Positions 1 through 6,975 of a stretch of DNA of 10,778 nucleotides are shown here, in pieces. The first letter of the stretch is position 1. The number at the start of each line of letters is the position of its first letter. The stretch is from JBEKSX01 sp049516635 (GTDB lineage Bacteria; Bacteroidota; Ignavibacteria; Tepidaquicellales; OLB5): positions 1 through 10,778 of the forward strand of contig JBEKSX010000098.1 of assembly GCA_049516635.1 (NCBI GenBank), written 5' to 3'. The notes under the pieces were generated by a model, which was not told the origin of the DNA, ran no database searches, and saw only the letters and a list, made by a program, of their open reading frames with translations. The position numbers and the translations under genes are program-made.

Positions 1-1844
1 GAACAAATGATTTTATCAATACTTTCCTTGCCGAATACCGCTATGGAGGAATGCTCCCGGTTTGGGAGCTATCGGGGAACGAGACATTTTGTATGATAGG
101 GTATCATTCCGTACCGGTAATAGTTGACGCGTACATGAAAGGCATAAGGGGGTACGACATCCAGTATGCATTCGATGCCATAAAGAATACTGCAGAAAGT
201 GACAGGTTCGGTCTTTATGCTTACAGAAAATTCGGATTTGTTCCGCAGGACATGGAACACGAATCGGTGTCAAAAACACTGGAATATGCATATGATGACT
301 GGTGCATTTCACAGATGGCTAAAGATCTCGGCAAAACAGTTGATTTCGCGGAGTTCAGCCGGCGCGCGCAATATTACAAGAATGTTTTTGATCCTTCCAC
401 GGGACTCATGCGTGCAAAAATGAACGGAGATTGGTACAAACCTTTTGATCCGCTCGAAGTTAACAGCAATTACACCGAAGCTAATGCATGGCAGTACAGT
501 TTTTATGTCCCGCAGGATATAACAAGCCATATAGGTTTATCAGGTGGCAAGCAGAAATATGCACAGAAGCTTGATGAGCTTTTTTCAACCGAAAGCGGGC
601 AATCGGGGATGCAGCTCGAAGATATTTCGGGATTGATAGGGCAGTACGCACACGGAAACGAACCGTCACATCACATGGCATATCTTTACGATTATGTGAA
701 CCAACCCTGGAAAACTCAGGAAATTGTACACAAGATACAATCAGAATTTTATAAGAATGACCCGGACGGTTTGATAGGCAATGAGGACTGCGGGCAGATG
801 TCGGCATGGCTTGTTCTGAGTGATATGGGATTCTATCCGGTATGCCCGGGACAGATGCAGTATGCGATCGGGACTCCGCGTTTTAAAAAAGTTACGCTCA
901 ATCTTGAAAACGGAAAAAAATTTATAATTAAAGCCAGGAACATTTCCGAACAGAAATATTATATACAGTCCGCTGAACTAAACGGTAAACCATATAACAA
1001 ATGTTATATACTTCATTCCGATATCATGCAGGGCGGTGAACTGGTATTTACAATGGGAGCGGTTCCAAATAAAAACTGGGGCAGCGGTGACAATGATGTA
1101 CCCTCAACGGTGATCACAGAATCCTCTATTGTACCTGTTCCCGTTATTGAATCCGAAGGCAGAACATTCAGGAGTTCACAAACTATTTCTATAACATCAA
1201 TGTTTCCGGGTGCAGCCATATATTATACAACCGACAGCAGCGACCCGGATATAAATTCACCTATATATAGATCTCCATTTGAGATAGATAAGAACACTAC
1301 TGTAAAAGCTTTTGCATTTGTGCCCGAGATGGGGAAAAGTTTCATCGTGTATGCGAATTATTATAAGATCCCTGAAGGATGGACAGTCAAGATAAATTCA
1401 CAATATGCATCCCGTTATTCTGCAGGGGGACCAGATGGACTGATAGACGGCATCAGGGGAAAGGAGAACTGGCGTCTCGGCGGCTGGCAGGGATATAAAG
1501 GTCAGGACTTCGATGCTGTGGTCGATCTCGGTAAGATACAGAATGTGCATAAGATCGCTGCGGGTTTTCTGCAGGATATCCGTTCGTGGATTTGGATGCC
1601 GACCGAAATAGAATACTTGGTTTCAAAAGATGGGATGAATTTTGAATCTGTGGCAGTGATAAAAAATGACATACAGAATGATATATATGATTCCGACCCG
1701 CTCATAAAAGATTACTCTGCAGATGTTAATCTGGAAGCGAGATATATAAAAGTCCGCGCAAAGACCTATGGGAAGATACCCGAATGGCATCCAGGGCATG
1801 GTGGGGATGCGTGGATATTTATTGATGAAATATTTGTGGAATGA
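1..1844 (+). CDS. GH92 alpha-mannosidase, C-terminal part (5' end outside window)
   Basis: Glycoside hydrolase family 92 enzymes are calcium-dependent exo-alpha-mannosidases that trim mannose from glycans, usually outside the cytoplasm. The reading frame is open to the left edge (codons begin at base 3), and the residues before the first ATG at base 51 already match the family (FLAEYRYGG then MLPVWELSGNET), so this ATG is internal and the N-terminal domain is missing from the window. Counting from that Met, family motifs are WELSGNET (5-12), CMIGYHSVPVIVDAYMKGI (14-32), HGNEPSHH (201-208), GNEDCGQMSAW (243-253) and PNKNWG near 340. I do not map individual catalytic residues. After the catalytic region, about 370-440 resembles the chitobiase/hexosaminidase C-terminal domain (YYTTDSSDPD, ...TVKAFAF), and about 450-597 resembles a discoidin/F5-8 type C carbohydrate-binding domain ending in DAWIFIDEIFVE. 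The stop is TGA. No clear terminator follows. The family call is secure; the exact linkage specificity is not visible. Confidence 0.93.
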   Translation, partial: TNDFINTFLAEYRYGGMLPVWELSGNETFCMIGYHSVPVIVDAYMKGIRGYDIQYAFDAIKNTAESDRFGLYAYRKFGFVPQDMEHESVSKTLEYAYDDWCISQMAKDLGKTVDFAEFSRRAQYYKNVFDPSTGLMRAKMNGDWYKPFDPLEVNSNYTEANAWQYSFYVPQDITSHIGLSGGKQKYAQKLDELFSTESGQSGMQLEDISGLIGQYAHGNEPSHHMAYLYDYVNQPWKTQEIVHKIQSEFYKNDPDGLIGNEDCGQMSAWLVLSDMGFYPVCPGQMQYAIGTPRFKKVTLNLENGKKFIIKARNISEQKYYIQSAELNGKPYNKCYILHSDIMQGGELVFTMGAVPNKNWGSGDNDVPSTVITESSIVPVPVIESEGRTFRSSQTISITSMFPGAAIYYTTDSSDPDINSPIYRSPFEIDKNTTVKAFAFVPEMGKSFIVYANYYKIPEGWTVKINSQYASRYSAGGPDGLIDGIRGKENWRLGGWQGYKGQDFDAVVDLGKIQNVHKIAAGFLQDIRSWIWMPTEIEYLVSKDGMNFESVAVIKNDIQNDIYDSDPLIKDYSADVNLEARYIKVRAKTYGKIPEWHPGHGGDAWIFIDEIFVE

Positions 1845-2057
1845 GTGGGTATGAATTAAAACAGAACCCTAAAAGTATTATTTGAAGCTCAAGCTGTATT
1901 TTACAATTCTGTGACATACAGACTCACATCAAAACTTTATAAAAAGCTTCCTGTATACTACCCTTTGTGCATTAAACGCTAATTCCTGTCTGTTTGGTAG
2001 AAATTTAAATTTTACAATATGTTACATTCGATACATATTCAGGTAAAATGTGATTTA

Positions 2058-2065
2058 TATCTTTG
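2058..2065 (+). promoter_or_regulatory. Bacteroidota-type -7 promoter element (TATCTTTG)
   Basis: TATCTTTG matches the Bacteroidota housekeeping -7 consensus TAnnTTTG exactly and lies 33 bp before the start codon of the DUF6600-like gene. I see no convincing TTG at the -33 position. The rest of the 254-bp gap after the mannosidase gene (1845-2098) shows no gene and no clear terminator. Confidence 0.5.
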
Positions 2066-2098
2066 CACTGTAATTAAGAGATTAAAGGGGTACAAAAA

Positions 2099-3187
2099 AT
2101 GAAAACATCAAAAATTCTCTCATATATAGTATCATTCCTATTATTATTGTTTCTGTTCTCGGTTAAAGCCTATTCACAGATCGAAGTAGACACCACAGGG
2201 ATGGGTCCCCCGGATAAGGAGCCGACTCTTCAAGATCTGCAGGATTCTCTGTCCGGCAGCGGGGATTGGGTCCAAATAACTCAGGATGAGATGGACCCGG
2301 AAGCTGTTGAAGGAGAGGATTCTTCGGCAGTGGAAGAAGACTTATATACCGATTATGTCTGGATACCGAACCCAACATTAATATATATTGGCTGGAATCC
2401 CTATTGTTACGGAAGATGGGTATACACTTGCTGGGGCTGGGAATGGATACCATATGACAACTGGGGCTGGTGCACCTATCATTACGGCAGGTGGTGGTGG
2501 TCAAATCACCATCACAGCTGGGTATGGTCTCCGGGGCACAGGTGGAGACATAACTGGGTTACGTGGTATCATTCAGGCGGTTATTGGGGCTGGCATCCGC
2601 TTCCGCCCAGGGTGCGGTATAGAGGAGGCATTGCAGTTGTTCCAAGGACCAAAGATGTACAAAATGACGGATGGGTATTTGTGGATAAGAAAAATTTTAC
2701 GAAGACGGTAGATAAGACCAGCATAATAGATGTTAACAAGCACAACGAAATATTCAATAACTCAGGCCAGACTGCGAAAGAGGATGAAAAGAAGCAGCAG
2801 ACAACCGGACCGAACATCAATGTACCCGATACCAGGAAGACGGATAATAAAACTTCACCTCCAAACACAGGGCAAAAAAACAGTGACTATGGTACAACTA
2901 AAGATCCCGGTAATAACGAGGTGAAGCCGAAGGAAAAGAAGGAGAATACCAATAAGACCGATTACAATAGCGGGAATAAGAATTCAAATGAAAGCTGGTA
3001 TACACCACCGAAGCAGGAGACACAGCAAAGTCCTCCTCCGAAGCAGGAGACGCAGCAAAGTCCGCCGCCTAAGGTAGAACAAAAACAGAGTCCGCCGCCG
3101 AAATCGAATGAAAACCAGAGTCCACCGCCTAAACAGGATGATAAGGGTTCAAAACCCCAAAACAAAAATAACAGCAGCGGAAACTAA
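2099..3187 (+). CDS. Secreted DUF6600-like YxWGxW protein with proline-rich repeat tail
   Basis: This 362-aa protein has no known enzymatic role. It begins with a signal peptide (MKTSKILSYIVSFLLLLFLF, likely cleavage after AYSQ near 27), so it is exported. An acidic linker follows to about 84. Residues 85-170 are extremely rich in Trp, Tyr and His: DYVWIPNP, CYGRWVYT, GWEWIPYDNWGW, YHYGRWWW, SWVWSPGHRW and a final GWHPLPP. This ordered YHYGRW / WVWSPG / GW.PLPP pattern is typical of the DUF6600 / YxWGxW-repeat family of envelope proteins. The remainder is a disordered basic, Asn/Lys-rich stretch and a proline-rich tail of four decapeptide repeats. An AGGGG sequence 8 nt before the ATG can serve as ribosome binding site. 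It has its own promoter and terminator, so it is probably a single-gene unit. Confidence 0.85.
   Translation: MKTSKILSYIVSFLLLLFLFSVKAYSQIEVDTTGMGPPDKEPTLQDLQDSLSGSGDWVQITQDEMDPEAVEGEDSSAVEEDLYTDYVWIPNPTLIYIGWNPYCYGRWVYTCWGWEWIPYDNWGWCTYHYGRWWWSNHHHSWVWSPGHRWRHNWVTWYHSGGYWGWHPLPPRVRYRGGIAVVPRTKDVQNDGWVFVDKKNFTKTVDKTSIIDVNKHNEIFNNSGQTAKEDEKKQQTTGPNINVPDTRKTDNKTSPPNTGQKNSDYGTTKDPGNNEVKPKEKKENTNKTDYNSGNKNSNESWYTPPKQETQQSPPPKQETQQSPPPKVEQKQSPPPKSNENQSPPPKQDDKGSKPQNKNNSSGN
3008..3127 (+). repeat. Four tandem 30-bp coding repeats (decapeptide PKQETQQSPP)
   Basis: Four in-frame units of exactly 30 bp start at 3008, 3038, 3068 and 3098, with a partial fifth at 3128. They encode PKQETQQSPP twice, then PKVEQKQSPP and PKSNENQSPP. 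The first two units are nearly identical at DNA level, which suggests recent slippage duplication; the others have diverged while keeping PK...QSPP. Confidence 0.9.
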
Positions 3188-3229
3188 CAAATGTAAAGGT
3201 GATTGCCGAAGAACAGCAAAGGTAAGATT

Positions 3230-3264
3230 AAAGCCCGGGAATCAATAACTTCCGGGCTTTTTTT
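3230..3264 (+). terminator. Rho-independent terminator after the DUF6600-like gene
   Basis: AAAGCCCGG (3230-3238) pairs with CCGGGCTTT (3252-3260); the stem extends by two A-T pairs if one G is bulged. It is followed by a run of seven T (3258-3264). It ends the unit that stops at 3187. No terminator-like structure is obvious for the converging minus-strand gene that ends at 3350. Confidence 0.9.
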
Positions 3265-3349
3265 ATAAAACTATTTTTACTTTTTCTAAAATAATATCAG
3301 AATGAAAAATGATACCGATTTAATAACTCATTTAACAAATCTTATACGA

Positions 3350-3868
3350 TCATTTTTTATTCCAGCCTGCTTTCCTGATCAGCATAAAGATCTGTCCTCT
3401 TGTGTGGGCTTCGTGTTCAAGGATATGATAGATGATCCATTTCTTTGAATAGCTTTTTGTTACGTTCTCTCTTTTGCGTGTAATTATCTCTTCGAGATCT
3501 GCATCTTTGAGAGATGATACGTAATCCAGGAAATTCTTTCTTGTTATTTTCATAACTTCAAAATACTCATTAACTTCAAGCGCTTCTTTTGGAGGATTGG
3601 AATCCGGACCGGGATCATACCACGTTCCGTAAAAAGCCCTTCTCTTAATATCTTCCGGTTGTTCTTTGCCTGATATAGTTTCAAGCCAGCCTATATCTAC
3701 CTCGCAAAAATGCATCAGGTATGAGCCAATGGGATACTCACCTTCGATAGGCGGTTGAAAAAGCTGTTCCTTTGTTAAATGATTAACACCTGCAAGCGTT
3801 ACTTTGCGGACGTCTTCGAGCATCCATTTAAACAACGCGACTTGAGGTTGTGAATTTGGCTGTGTCAT
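3350..3868 (-). CDS. DinB-like (DUF664-type) putative metal-binding protein
   Basis: This 172-aa protein resembles the DinB/DUF664 four-helix-bundle superfamily, which includes thiol-dependent transferases and many uncharacterised proteins. Supporting features are the size, the N-terminal LFKWMLEDVRKVTL helix, a central helix with IGSYLMHFCEVDIGW (His53), and the C-terminal helix HILEHEAHTRGQIFMLIRKAG. His53 with His148, His152 or His155 are candidate metal ligands. The family often ends this motif as HHRGQ; here the second His is Thr156, so the exact ligand set is uncertain. The gene stands alone, converging on the DUF6600-like gene and diverging from repeat A. The reaction cannot be inferred from sequence. 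Confidence 0.8.
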   Translation of the reverse strand: MTQPNSQPQVALFKWMLEDVRKVTLAGVNHLTKEQLFQPPIEGEYPIGSYLMHFCEVDIGWLETISGKEQPEDIKRRAFYGTWYDPGPDSNPPKEALEVNEYFEVMKITRKNFLDYVSSLKDADLEEIITRKRENVTKSYSKKWIIYHILEHEAHTRGQIFMLIRKAGWNKK

Positions 3869-3967
3869 AAATTATAAATATTAATTTATTGATACTGAAA
3901 ATAACATTAAAGATTAAAAAACTCAATGCAGGTGTATTAAGTTATCTAAAGGCAGCTGATAAATTAA

Positions 3968-3997
3968 AAGGCACTCAGAATTAATTCTAAGTGCCTT
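3968..3997. terminator. Hairpin of repeat A (terminator-like)
   Basis: AAGGCACTCAGAATT and its near-complement AATTCTAAGTGCCTT form a 30-bp palindrome with a single mismatched pair. T-rich sequence follows (ATTTTACTTT), so it could terminate transcription. It sits where a terminator of the minus-strand tRNA would be, just 3' of the tRNA remnant. Confidence 0.6.
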
Positions 3998-4039
3998 ATT
4001 TTACTTTGCGCCTGCCTGCCGAAGCCTCAGCGCAGGCAG

Positions 4040-4101
4040 GGAACCGACCCCGAGGTTTCGGGGCAAGCTGAGACTCGAACTCGCGACCTCCTGAGTGACA
4101 G
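4040..4101 (-). pseudogene. tRNA-Asp 3'-half remnant in repeat A
   Basis: Read on the minus strand, this stretch matches the intact tRNA-Asp at 9339-9413 from the anticodon loop (GTGACAG on the + strand) through the 3' anticodon stem, variable loop and T arm to the acceptor strand GGAACCG. The only difference is an insertion of about 21 bp between acceptor and T stem that carries the hairpin CCCCGA-GGTT-TCGGGG (4048-4063). Identity with the tRNA stops right after GTGACAG, and the 5' half is absent, so it cannot make a tRNA. Confidence 0.85.
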
Positions 4102-4190
4102 ATTTTATCAAAATTGTATATTTGATAAATATTAGTAATCCCCTTTATTTAGACCTTTACAATTTTCTATTAAAAGGTTAATTTTCTATA
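4102..4190. repeat. AT-rich conserved tail of repeat A
   Basis: The tail contains ATTTAGACCTTTA (4147-4159), identical in repeats B and C, followed by two direct copies of AATTTTCTAT (4161-4170 and 4180-4189) with a 19-bp period. The same pair with the same spacing occurs in the other two copies. It is a candidate for protein-binding arm sites or for an ancestral tRNA promoter region; no function is shown. Confidence 0.7.
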
Positions 4191-4208
4191 CAACTGAAAA
4201 ATAGCCAA

Positions 4209-4238
4209 AACTTAACAAGGAACTAATAACGTTAAGTT
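4209..4238. promoter_or_regulatory. Inverted repeat AACTTAAC-N14-GTTAAGTT before katG
   Basis: A perfect 8-bp inverted repeat (4209-4216 and 4231-4238) lies about 160 bp upstream of katG. It could be an operator. The half-sites also fit the integron core pattern (ACTTAAC and GTTAAGT). I cannot distinguish these from chance in AT-rich DNA. The rest of 4191-4400 holds only the weak promoter match listed below. Confidence 0.3.
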
Positions 4239-4326
4239 AATGTAATTAGTATATTAGTGCATTACCTGTCAAATTAGAATTAACACTATTACAATTATTT
4301 TCCGGAATCCTCAATTACATGGTTAC

Positions 4327-4355
4327 TTTGGGGATTGAAAATATTTTTTAATTTG
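4327..4355 (+). promoter_or_regulatory. Possible katG promoter (TTTG-N17-TTAATTTG)
   Basis: TTTG (4327-4330) and TTAATTTG (4348-4355) are separated by 17 bp. The second differs from the Bacteroidota -7 consensus TAnnTTTG at one base. It would give a leader of about 40 nt before the katG ATG. Confidence 0.35.
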
Positions 4356-4400
4356 CATCAATTAAAAATCTAATTTAATAACATAAAATAAAAAAATAAA

Positions 4401-6587
4401 ATGGGTGATAGTAATAACAACAACAAATGCCCCGTTCACAGTATCGGCGGCGGGACAAAAAACCGCGATTGGTGGCCAAACAAATTAAACTTAAACATTC
4501 TGCGTCAGCACTCTGACTTATCTGACCCAATGGGTAAAGATTTCAACTACGCCGAAGAGTTCAAAAGCCTCGACTATGAAGCCTTAAAAGATGACCTTCG
4601 CAAGTTAATGACCGACTCGCAAGACTGGTGGCCTGCAGATTTCGGACATTACGGACCTTTGTTTATCCGTATGGCATGGCACAGCGCAGGTACATACCGC
4701 ACAGGTGACGGACGCGGCGGCGCCGGTTCCGGACAGCAGCGCTTTGCACCGCTTAACAGCTGGCCCGATAATGCTAATCTCGATAAAGCCCGCAGACTGC
4801 TTTGGCCAATCAAGCAAAAGTATGGCAGAAAAATATCATGGGCAGACCTTTTAGTCCTAACAGGAAACGTTGCCCTTGAATCAATGGGATTTAAAACCTT
4901 CGGATTTGGCGGCGGACGTGAAGATGTTTGGGAACCGGATGAGGATGTATACTGGGGTTCTGAAACAAAATGGTTAGAAGATAAACGCTACTCCGGAGAA
5001 CGCAACCTCGACAATCCGCTAGCAGCAGTGCAAATGGGATTAATCTATGTGAATCCAGAAGGACCCAACGGTAACCCCGACCCAATTGCAGCAGCAAAAG
5101 ATATACGCGAAACATTTGCACGCATGGCAATGAATGATGAGGAAACAGTTGCGCTTATAGCCGGCGGGCACACATTTGGTAAAACTCACGGAGCGGGTGA
5201 TGCAGCGCTTGTTGGACCTGAGCCTGAAGCTGCAGGCATTGAAGAAATGGGATTGGGCTGGAAGAGCAGTTTCGGTTCCGGCAAGGGCGGTGATGCAATT
5301 ACCAGCGGTCTGGAAGTAACCTGGACTACAACTCCCACAAAGTGGAGCAGCAATTTTTTCTGGAACCTGTTCGGCTATGAATGGGAACTTACGAAGAGTC
5401 CCGCGGGCGCTCATCAGTGGAAACCCAAGAATAACGCAGGAGCCGGTTTGATACCTGATGCACACGATAAATCGAAGCGTCACACACCTACTATGCTGAC
5501 AACAGACCTCGCCCTGCGGTTTGACCCTGCTTATGAAAAAATTTCGCGCCGTTTCATGGAGAACCCCGACCAGTTCGCAGATGCTTTTGCAAGGGCTTGG
5601 TTCAAGCTGACTCACCGTGATATGGGACCAAGAGCACGCTACTTAGGTCCTGAAGTGCCTGCTGAAGAACTCATTTGGCAGGACCCTATACCTGCTGTCA
5701 ACCACCCGCTTATTGATGAAAAAGATATTGCTTCATTAAAAGCTAAAATATTAAATTCAGGTTTATCGGTATCAGAGTTGGTATCAACTGCATGGGCTTC
5801 TGCTTCAACTTTCCGCGGTTCCGATAAACGCGGCGGCGCTAACGGCGCACGTATACGTCTTGCTCCGCAAAAGGACTGGGCTGTTAACAATCCTGCTCAA
5901 CTGAAAAAAGTATTGGAAACACTGGAAGGTATCCAAAAAGAATTCAACAATTCCCAATCCGGCGGGAAAAAAGTTTCTCTTGCTGACCTTATTGTGCTGG
6001 CAGGATGTGCAGGTGTTGAAAAAGCTGCTAAAGACGCAGGTCATAATGTAAATGTTCCTTTCACACCGGGACGCATGGATGCATCCGAGGAGCAAACCGA
6101 TGTGGAATCGTTTGCCGTTCTTGAACCCGCAGCGGACGGCTTCCGCAATTACAGCAAGGCTAAATACTCCATACCAACAGAAGAGCTGCTGGTTGATAAG
6201 GCTCAATTGCTCAATCTGACTGCGCCTGAGATAACTGTTCTTGTTGGGGGTATGCGTGCATTGAATACGAACTATGATAATTCCAAACACGGTGTTTTCA
6301 CTGAACGTCCCGGTATGCTTACAAGCGATTTCTTTGTGAACCTGCTCGAGTTGGGTACGCAGTGGAAAGCCACAGATAAAAGTGAGGAATTGTTTGAAGG
6401 GCATGACCGTAAAACAGGCGAACTGAAGTGGACAGCATCAAGAGCAGACCTTATTTTCGGCTCAAACTCAGAACTTAGAGCGCTGGCTGAAGTTTACGGA
6501 AGCTCCGATGCCCAGGAAAAATTTGTGAATGATTTTGTATCAGCATGGAACAAAGTAATGAACCTTGACAGGTTTGACCTTGCTTGA
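4401..6587 (+). CDS. katG: Catalase-peroxidase KatG
   Basis: KatG is a heme enzyme that removes hydrogen peroxide by catalase and broad peroxidase activity. At 728 aa it is full length with both the active N-terminal and the degenerate C-terminal domain. Distal heme residues Arg90, Trp93 and His94 lie in IRMAWHSAGTYR. The proximal His257 lies in AGGHTFGKTHGAG, with Trp308 and Asp369 as its expected hydrogen-bond network. Trp93, Tyr216 (QMGLIYVNPEGP) and Met242 (RMAMNDEET) form the covalent triad needed for catalase activity. All key residues are present, so it should be active. No signal peptide is seen. The ATG has no Shine-Dalgarno, only an A-rich leader. The gene is flanked by composite repeats A and B, is more GC-rich than the two genes that follow, and is monocistronic. 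No regulator lies next to it. Confidence 0.98.
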   Translation: MGDSNNNNKCPVHSIGGGTKNRDWWPNKLNLNILRQHSDLSDPMGKDFNYAEEFKSLDYEALKDDLRKLMTDSQDWWPADFGHYGPLFIRMAWHSAGTYRTGDGRGGAGSGQQRFAPLNSWPDNANLDKARRLLWPIKQKYGRKISWADLLVLTGNVALESMGFKTFGFGGGREDVWEPDEDVYWGSETKWLEDKRYSGERNLDNPLAAVQMGLIYVNPEGPNGNPDPIAAAKDIRETFARMAMNDEETVALIAGGHTFGKTHGAGDAALVGPEPEAAGIEEMGLGWKSSFGSGKGGDAITSGLEVTWTTTPTKWSSNFFWNLFGYEWELTKSPAGAHQWKPKNNAGAGLIPDAHDKSKRHTPTMLTTDLALRFDPAYEKISRRFMENPDQFADAFARAWFKLTHRDMGPRARYLGPEVPAEELIWQDPIPAVNHPLIDEKDIASLKAKILNSGLSVSELVSTAWASASTFRGSDKRGGANGARIRLAPQKDWAVNNPAQLKKVLETLEGIQKEFNNSQSGGKKVSLADLIVLAGCAGVEKAAKDAGHNVNVPFTPGRMDASEEQTDVESFAVLEPAADGFRNYSKAKYSIPTEELLVDKAQLLNLTAPEITVLVGGMRALNTNYDNSKHGVFTERPGMLTSDFFVNLLELGTQWKATDKSEELFEGHDRKTGELKWTASRADLIFGSNSELRALAEVYGSSDAQEKFVNDFVSAWNKVMNLDRFDLA

Positions 6588-6611
6588 TATTTTATCAGTC
6601 GGAAATTATTA

Positions 6612-6649
6612 AAGGCACTTAGAAAGAATCTAAGTGCCTTATTTTATTT
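6612..6649 (+). terminator. Hairpin of repeat B, likely katG terminator
   Basis: AAGGCACTTAGA (6612-6623) pairs perfectly with TCTAAGTGCCTT (6629-6640) around a 5-nt loop, followed by ATTTTATTT. The 12-bp stem only 25 bp beyond the katG stop should end katG transcription. Relative to copies A and C, the loop differs but the stem is restored to full complementarity, which suggests the structure is maintained. Confidence 0.7.
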
Positions 6650-6670
6650 GCGCCTGCCTGCAGAAGGCAT

Positions 6671-6746
6671 GGAACCGATCCAGAGTACTCGGGAGGGGCA
6701 GACTGAGACTTCCCGATCCTGATCGGGACGACCTCCTGAGTGACAG
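6671..6746 (-). pseudogene. tRNA-Asp 3'-half remnant in repeat B
   Basis: The acceptor strand GGAACCG (6671-6677) and the anticodon arm/variable region (GACCTCCTGAGTGACAG, ending 6746) match the tRNA-Asp. Between them are a decayed CCCGAGTACTCGGG-type palindrome (6681-6693) and a perfect TCCCGATC-CT-GATCGGGA palindrome (6711-6728) that replaces part of the T arm. As in copy A, identity stops exactly after GTGACAG. Confidence 0.8.
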
Positions 6747-6836
6747 GGATTGCAATGACTTATCAATTTTTATAAGTATAAGTAATTTCTCAAATTTAGA
6801 CCTTTACTATTTTCTATTAAAAAGTTAATTTTCTAC
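6747..6836. repeat. AT-rich conserved tail of repeat B
   Basis: ATTTAGACCTTTA (6794-6806) is identical to the other copies. The paired direct repeats are TATTTTCTAT (6808-6817) and AATTTTCTAC (6827-6836), again 19 bp apart. A minus-strand TAAATTTG (6791-6798) matches the -7 promoter consensus but lacks a -33 partner. Confidence 0.65.
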
Positions 6837-6850
6837 TCAAAAGAAAATAA

Positions 6851-6871
6851 ATCGTAGCGGTATCGTAGCGG
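6851..6871. repeat. Tandem duplication ATCGTAGCGG x2
   Basis: Two copies of ATCGTAGCGG (6851-6860 and 6862-6871) are separated by one T, and a 13-bp palindrome TACGCA-A-TGCGTA follows at 6891-6903. Both lie between the repeat B tail and the GTTAGTGGC core upstream of the PEP mutase-like gene. Function is unknown. Confidence 0.6.
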
Positions 6872-6910
6872 ATTATGATAGTAGAAAATTTACGCAATGC
6901 GTATATTTAC

Positions 6911-6921
6911 ACGTTAGTGGC
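6911..6921 (+). other. Integron-like core site (ACGTTAGTGGC) upstream of the PEP mutase-like gene
   Basis: ACGTTAGTGGC resembles the right end of an attC-type site. Its complement GCCACTAAC differs by one base from GCCGCTAAC, which begins the attC-like palindrome after the same gene (7852-7860). The pair brackets the gene as cassette boundaries would. I do not see the rest of an upstream attC palindrome. Confidence 0.4.
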
Positions 6922-6975
6922 TATTCAATGAGAAGTCAGATGTATTTATATTAAACATTAATAAAGGACCATATT

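Larger units (their letters stand above)
3967..4190. repeat. Composite tRNA-Asp-derived repeat, copy A
   Basis: This copy contains, left to right, a 30-bp hairpin (3968-3997), a GC palindrome CCTGCCTGC...GCAGGCAGG (4011-4040), the minus-strand tRNA-Asp 3' half (4040-4101) and an AT-rich tail (4102-4190). The same order occurs in copies B (6611-6836) and C (8124-8331), always in the same orientation and always before a + strand gene. Copy A lies in the 532-bp gap between the DinB-like gene and katG and is the best preserved of the three. Confidence 0.85.
6611..6836. repeat. Composite tRNA-Asp-derived repeat, copy B
   Basis: Copy B has the same order as copy A: hairpin (6612-6640), decayed CCTGCCTGC palindrome (6653-6669), minus-strand tRNA-Asp 3' half broken by two palindromes (6671-6746) and tail (6747-6836). 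It starts 23 bp after the katG stop. It fills most of the 388-bp gap before the PEP mutase-like gene. Confidence 0.85.

Noticed and set aside
51..53. ATG at base 51 as the start of the mannosidase gene
   Set aside because: The frame continues upstream with family-matching residues, so the true start lies outside the window.
5040..5615. 191-codon minus-strand ORF inside katG
   Set aside because: It is a shadow of katG with no recognisable domain; katG is intact across it.
5805..6404. 199-codon minus-strand ORF inside katG
   Set aside because: It is another shadow of katG, with a composition typical of antisense reading.
6791..6798. Minus-strand TAAATTTG in the tail of repeat B as an active promoter
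   Set aside because: It has no -33 partner, the same position is not kept in repeats A and C, and the region is very AT-rich.
6634..6828. 64-codon + strand ORF in repeat B
   Set aside because: It runs through the hairpin, palindromes, tRNA remnant and tail of repeat B. Copies A and C do not keep the frame.
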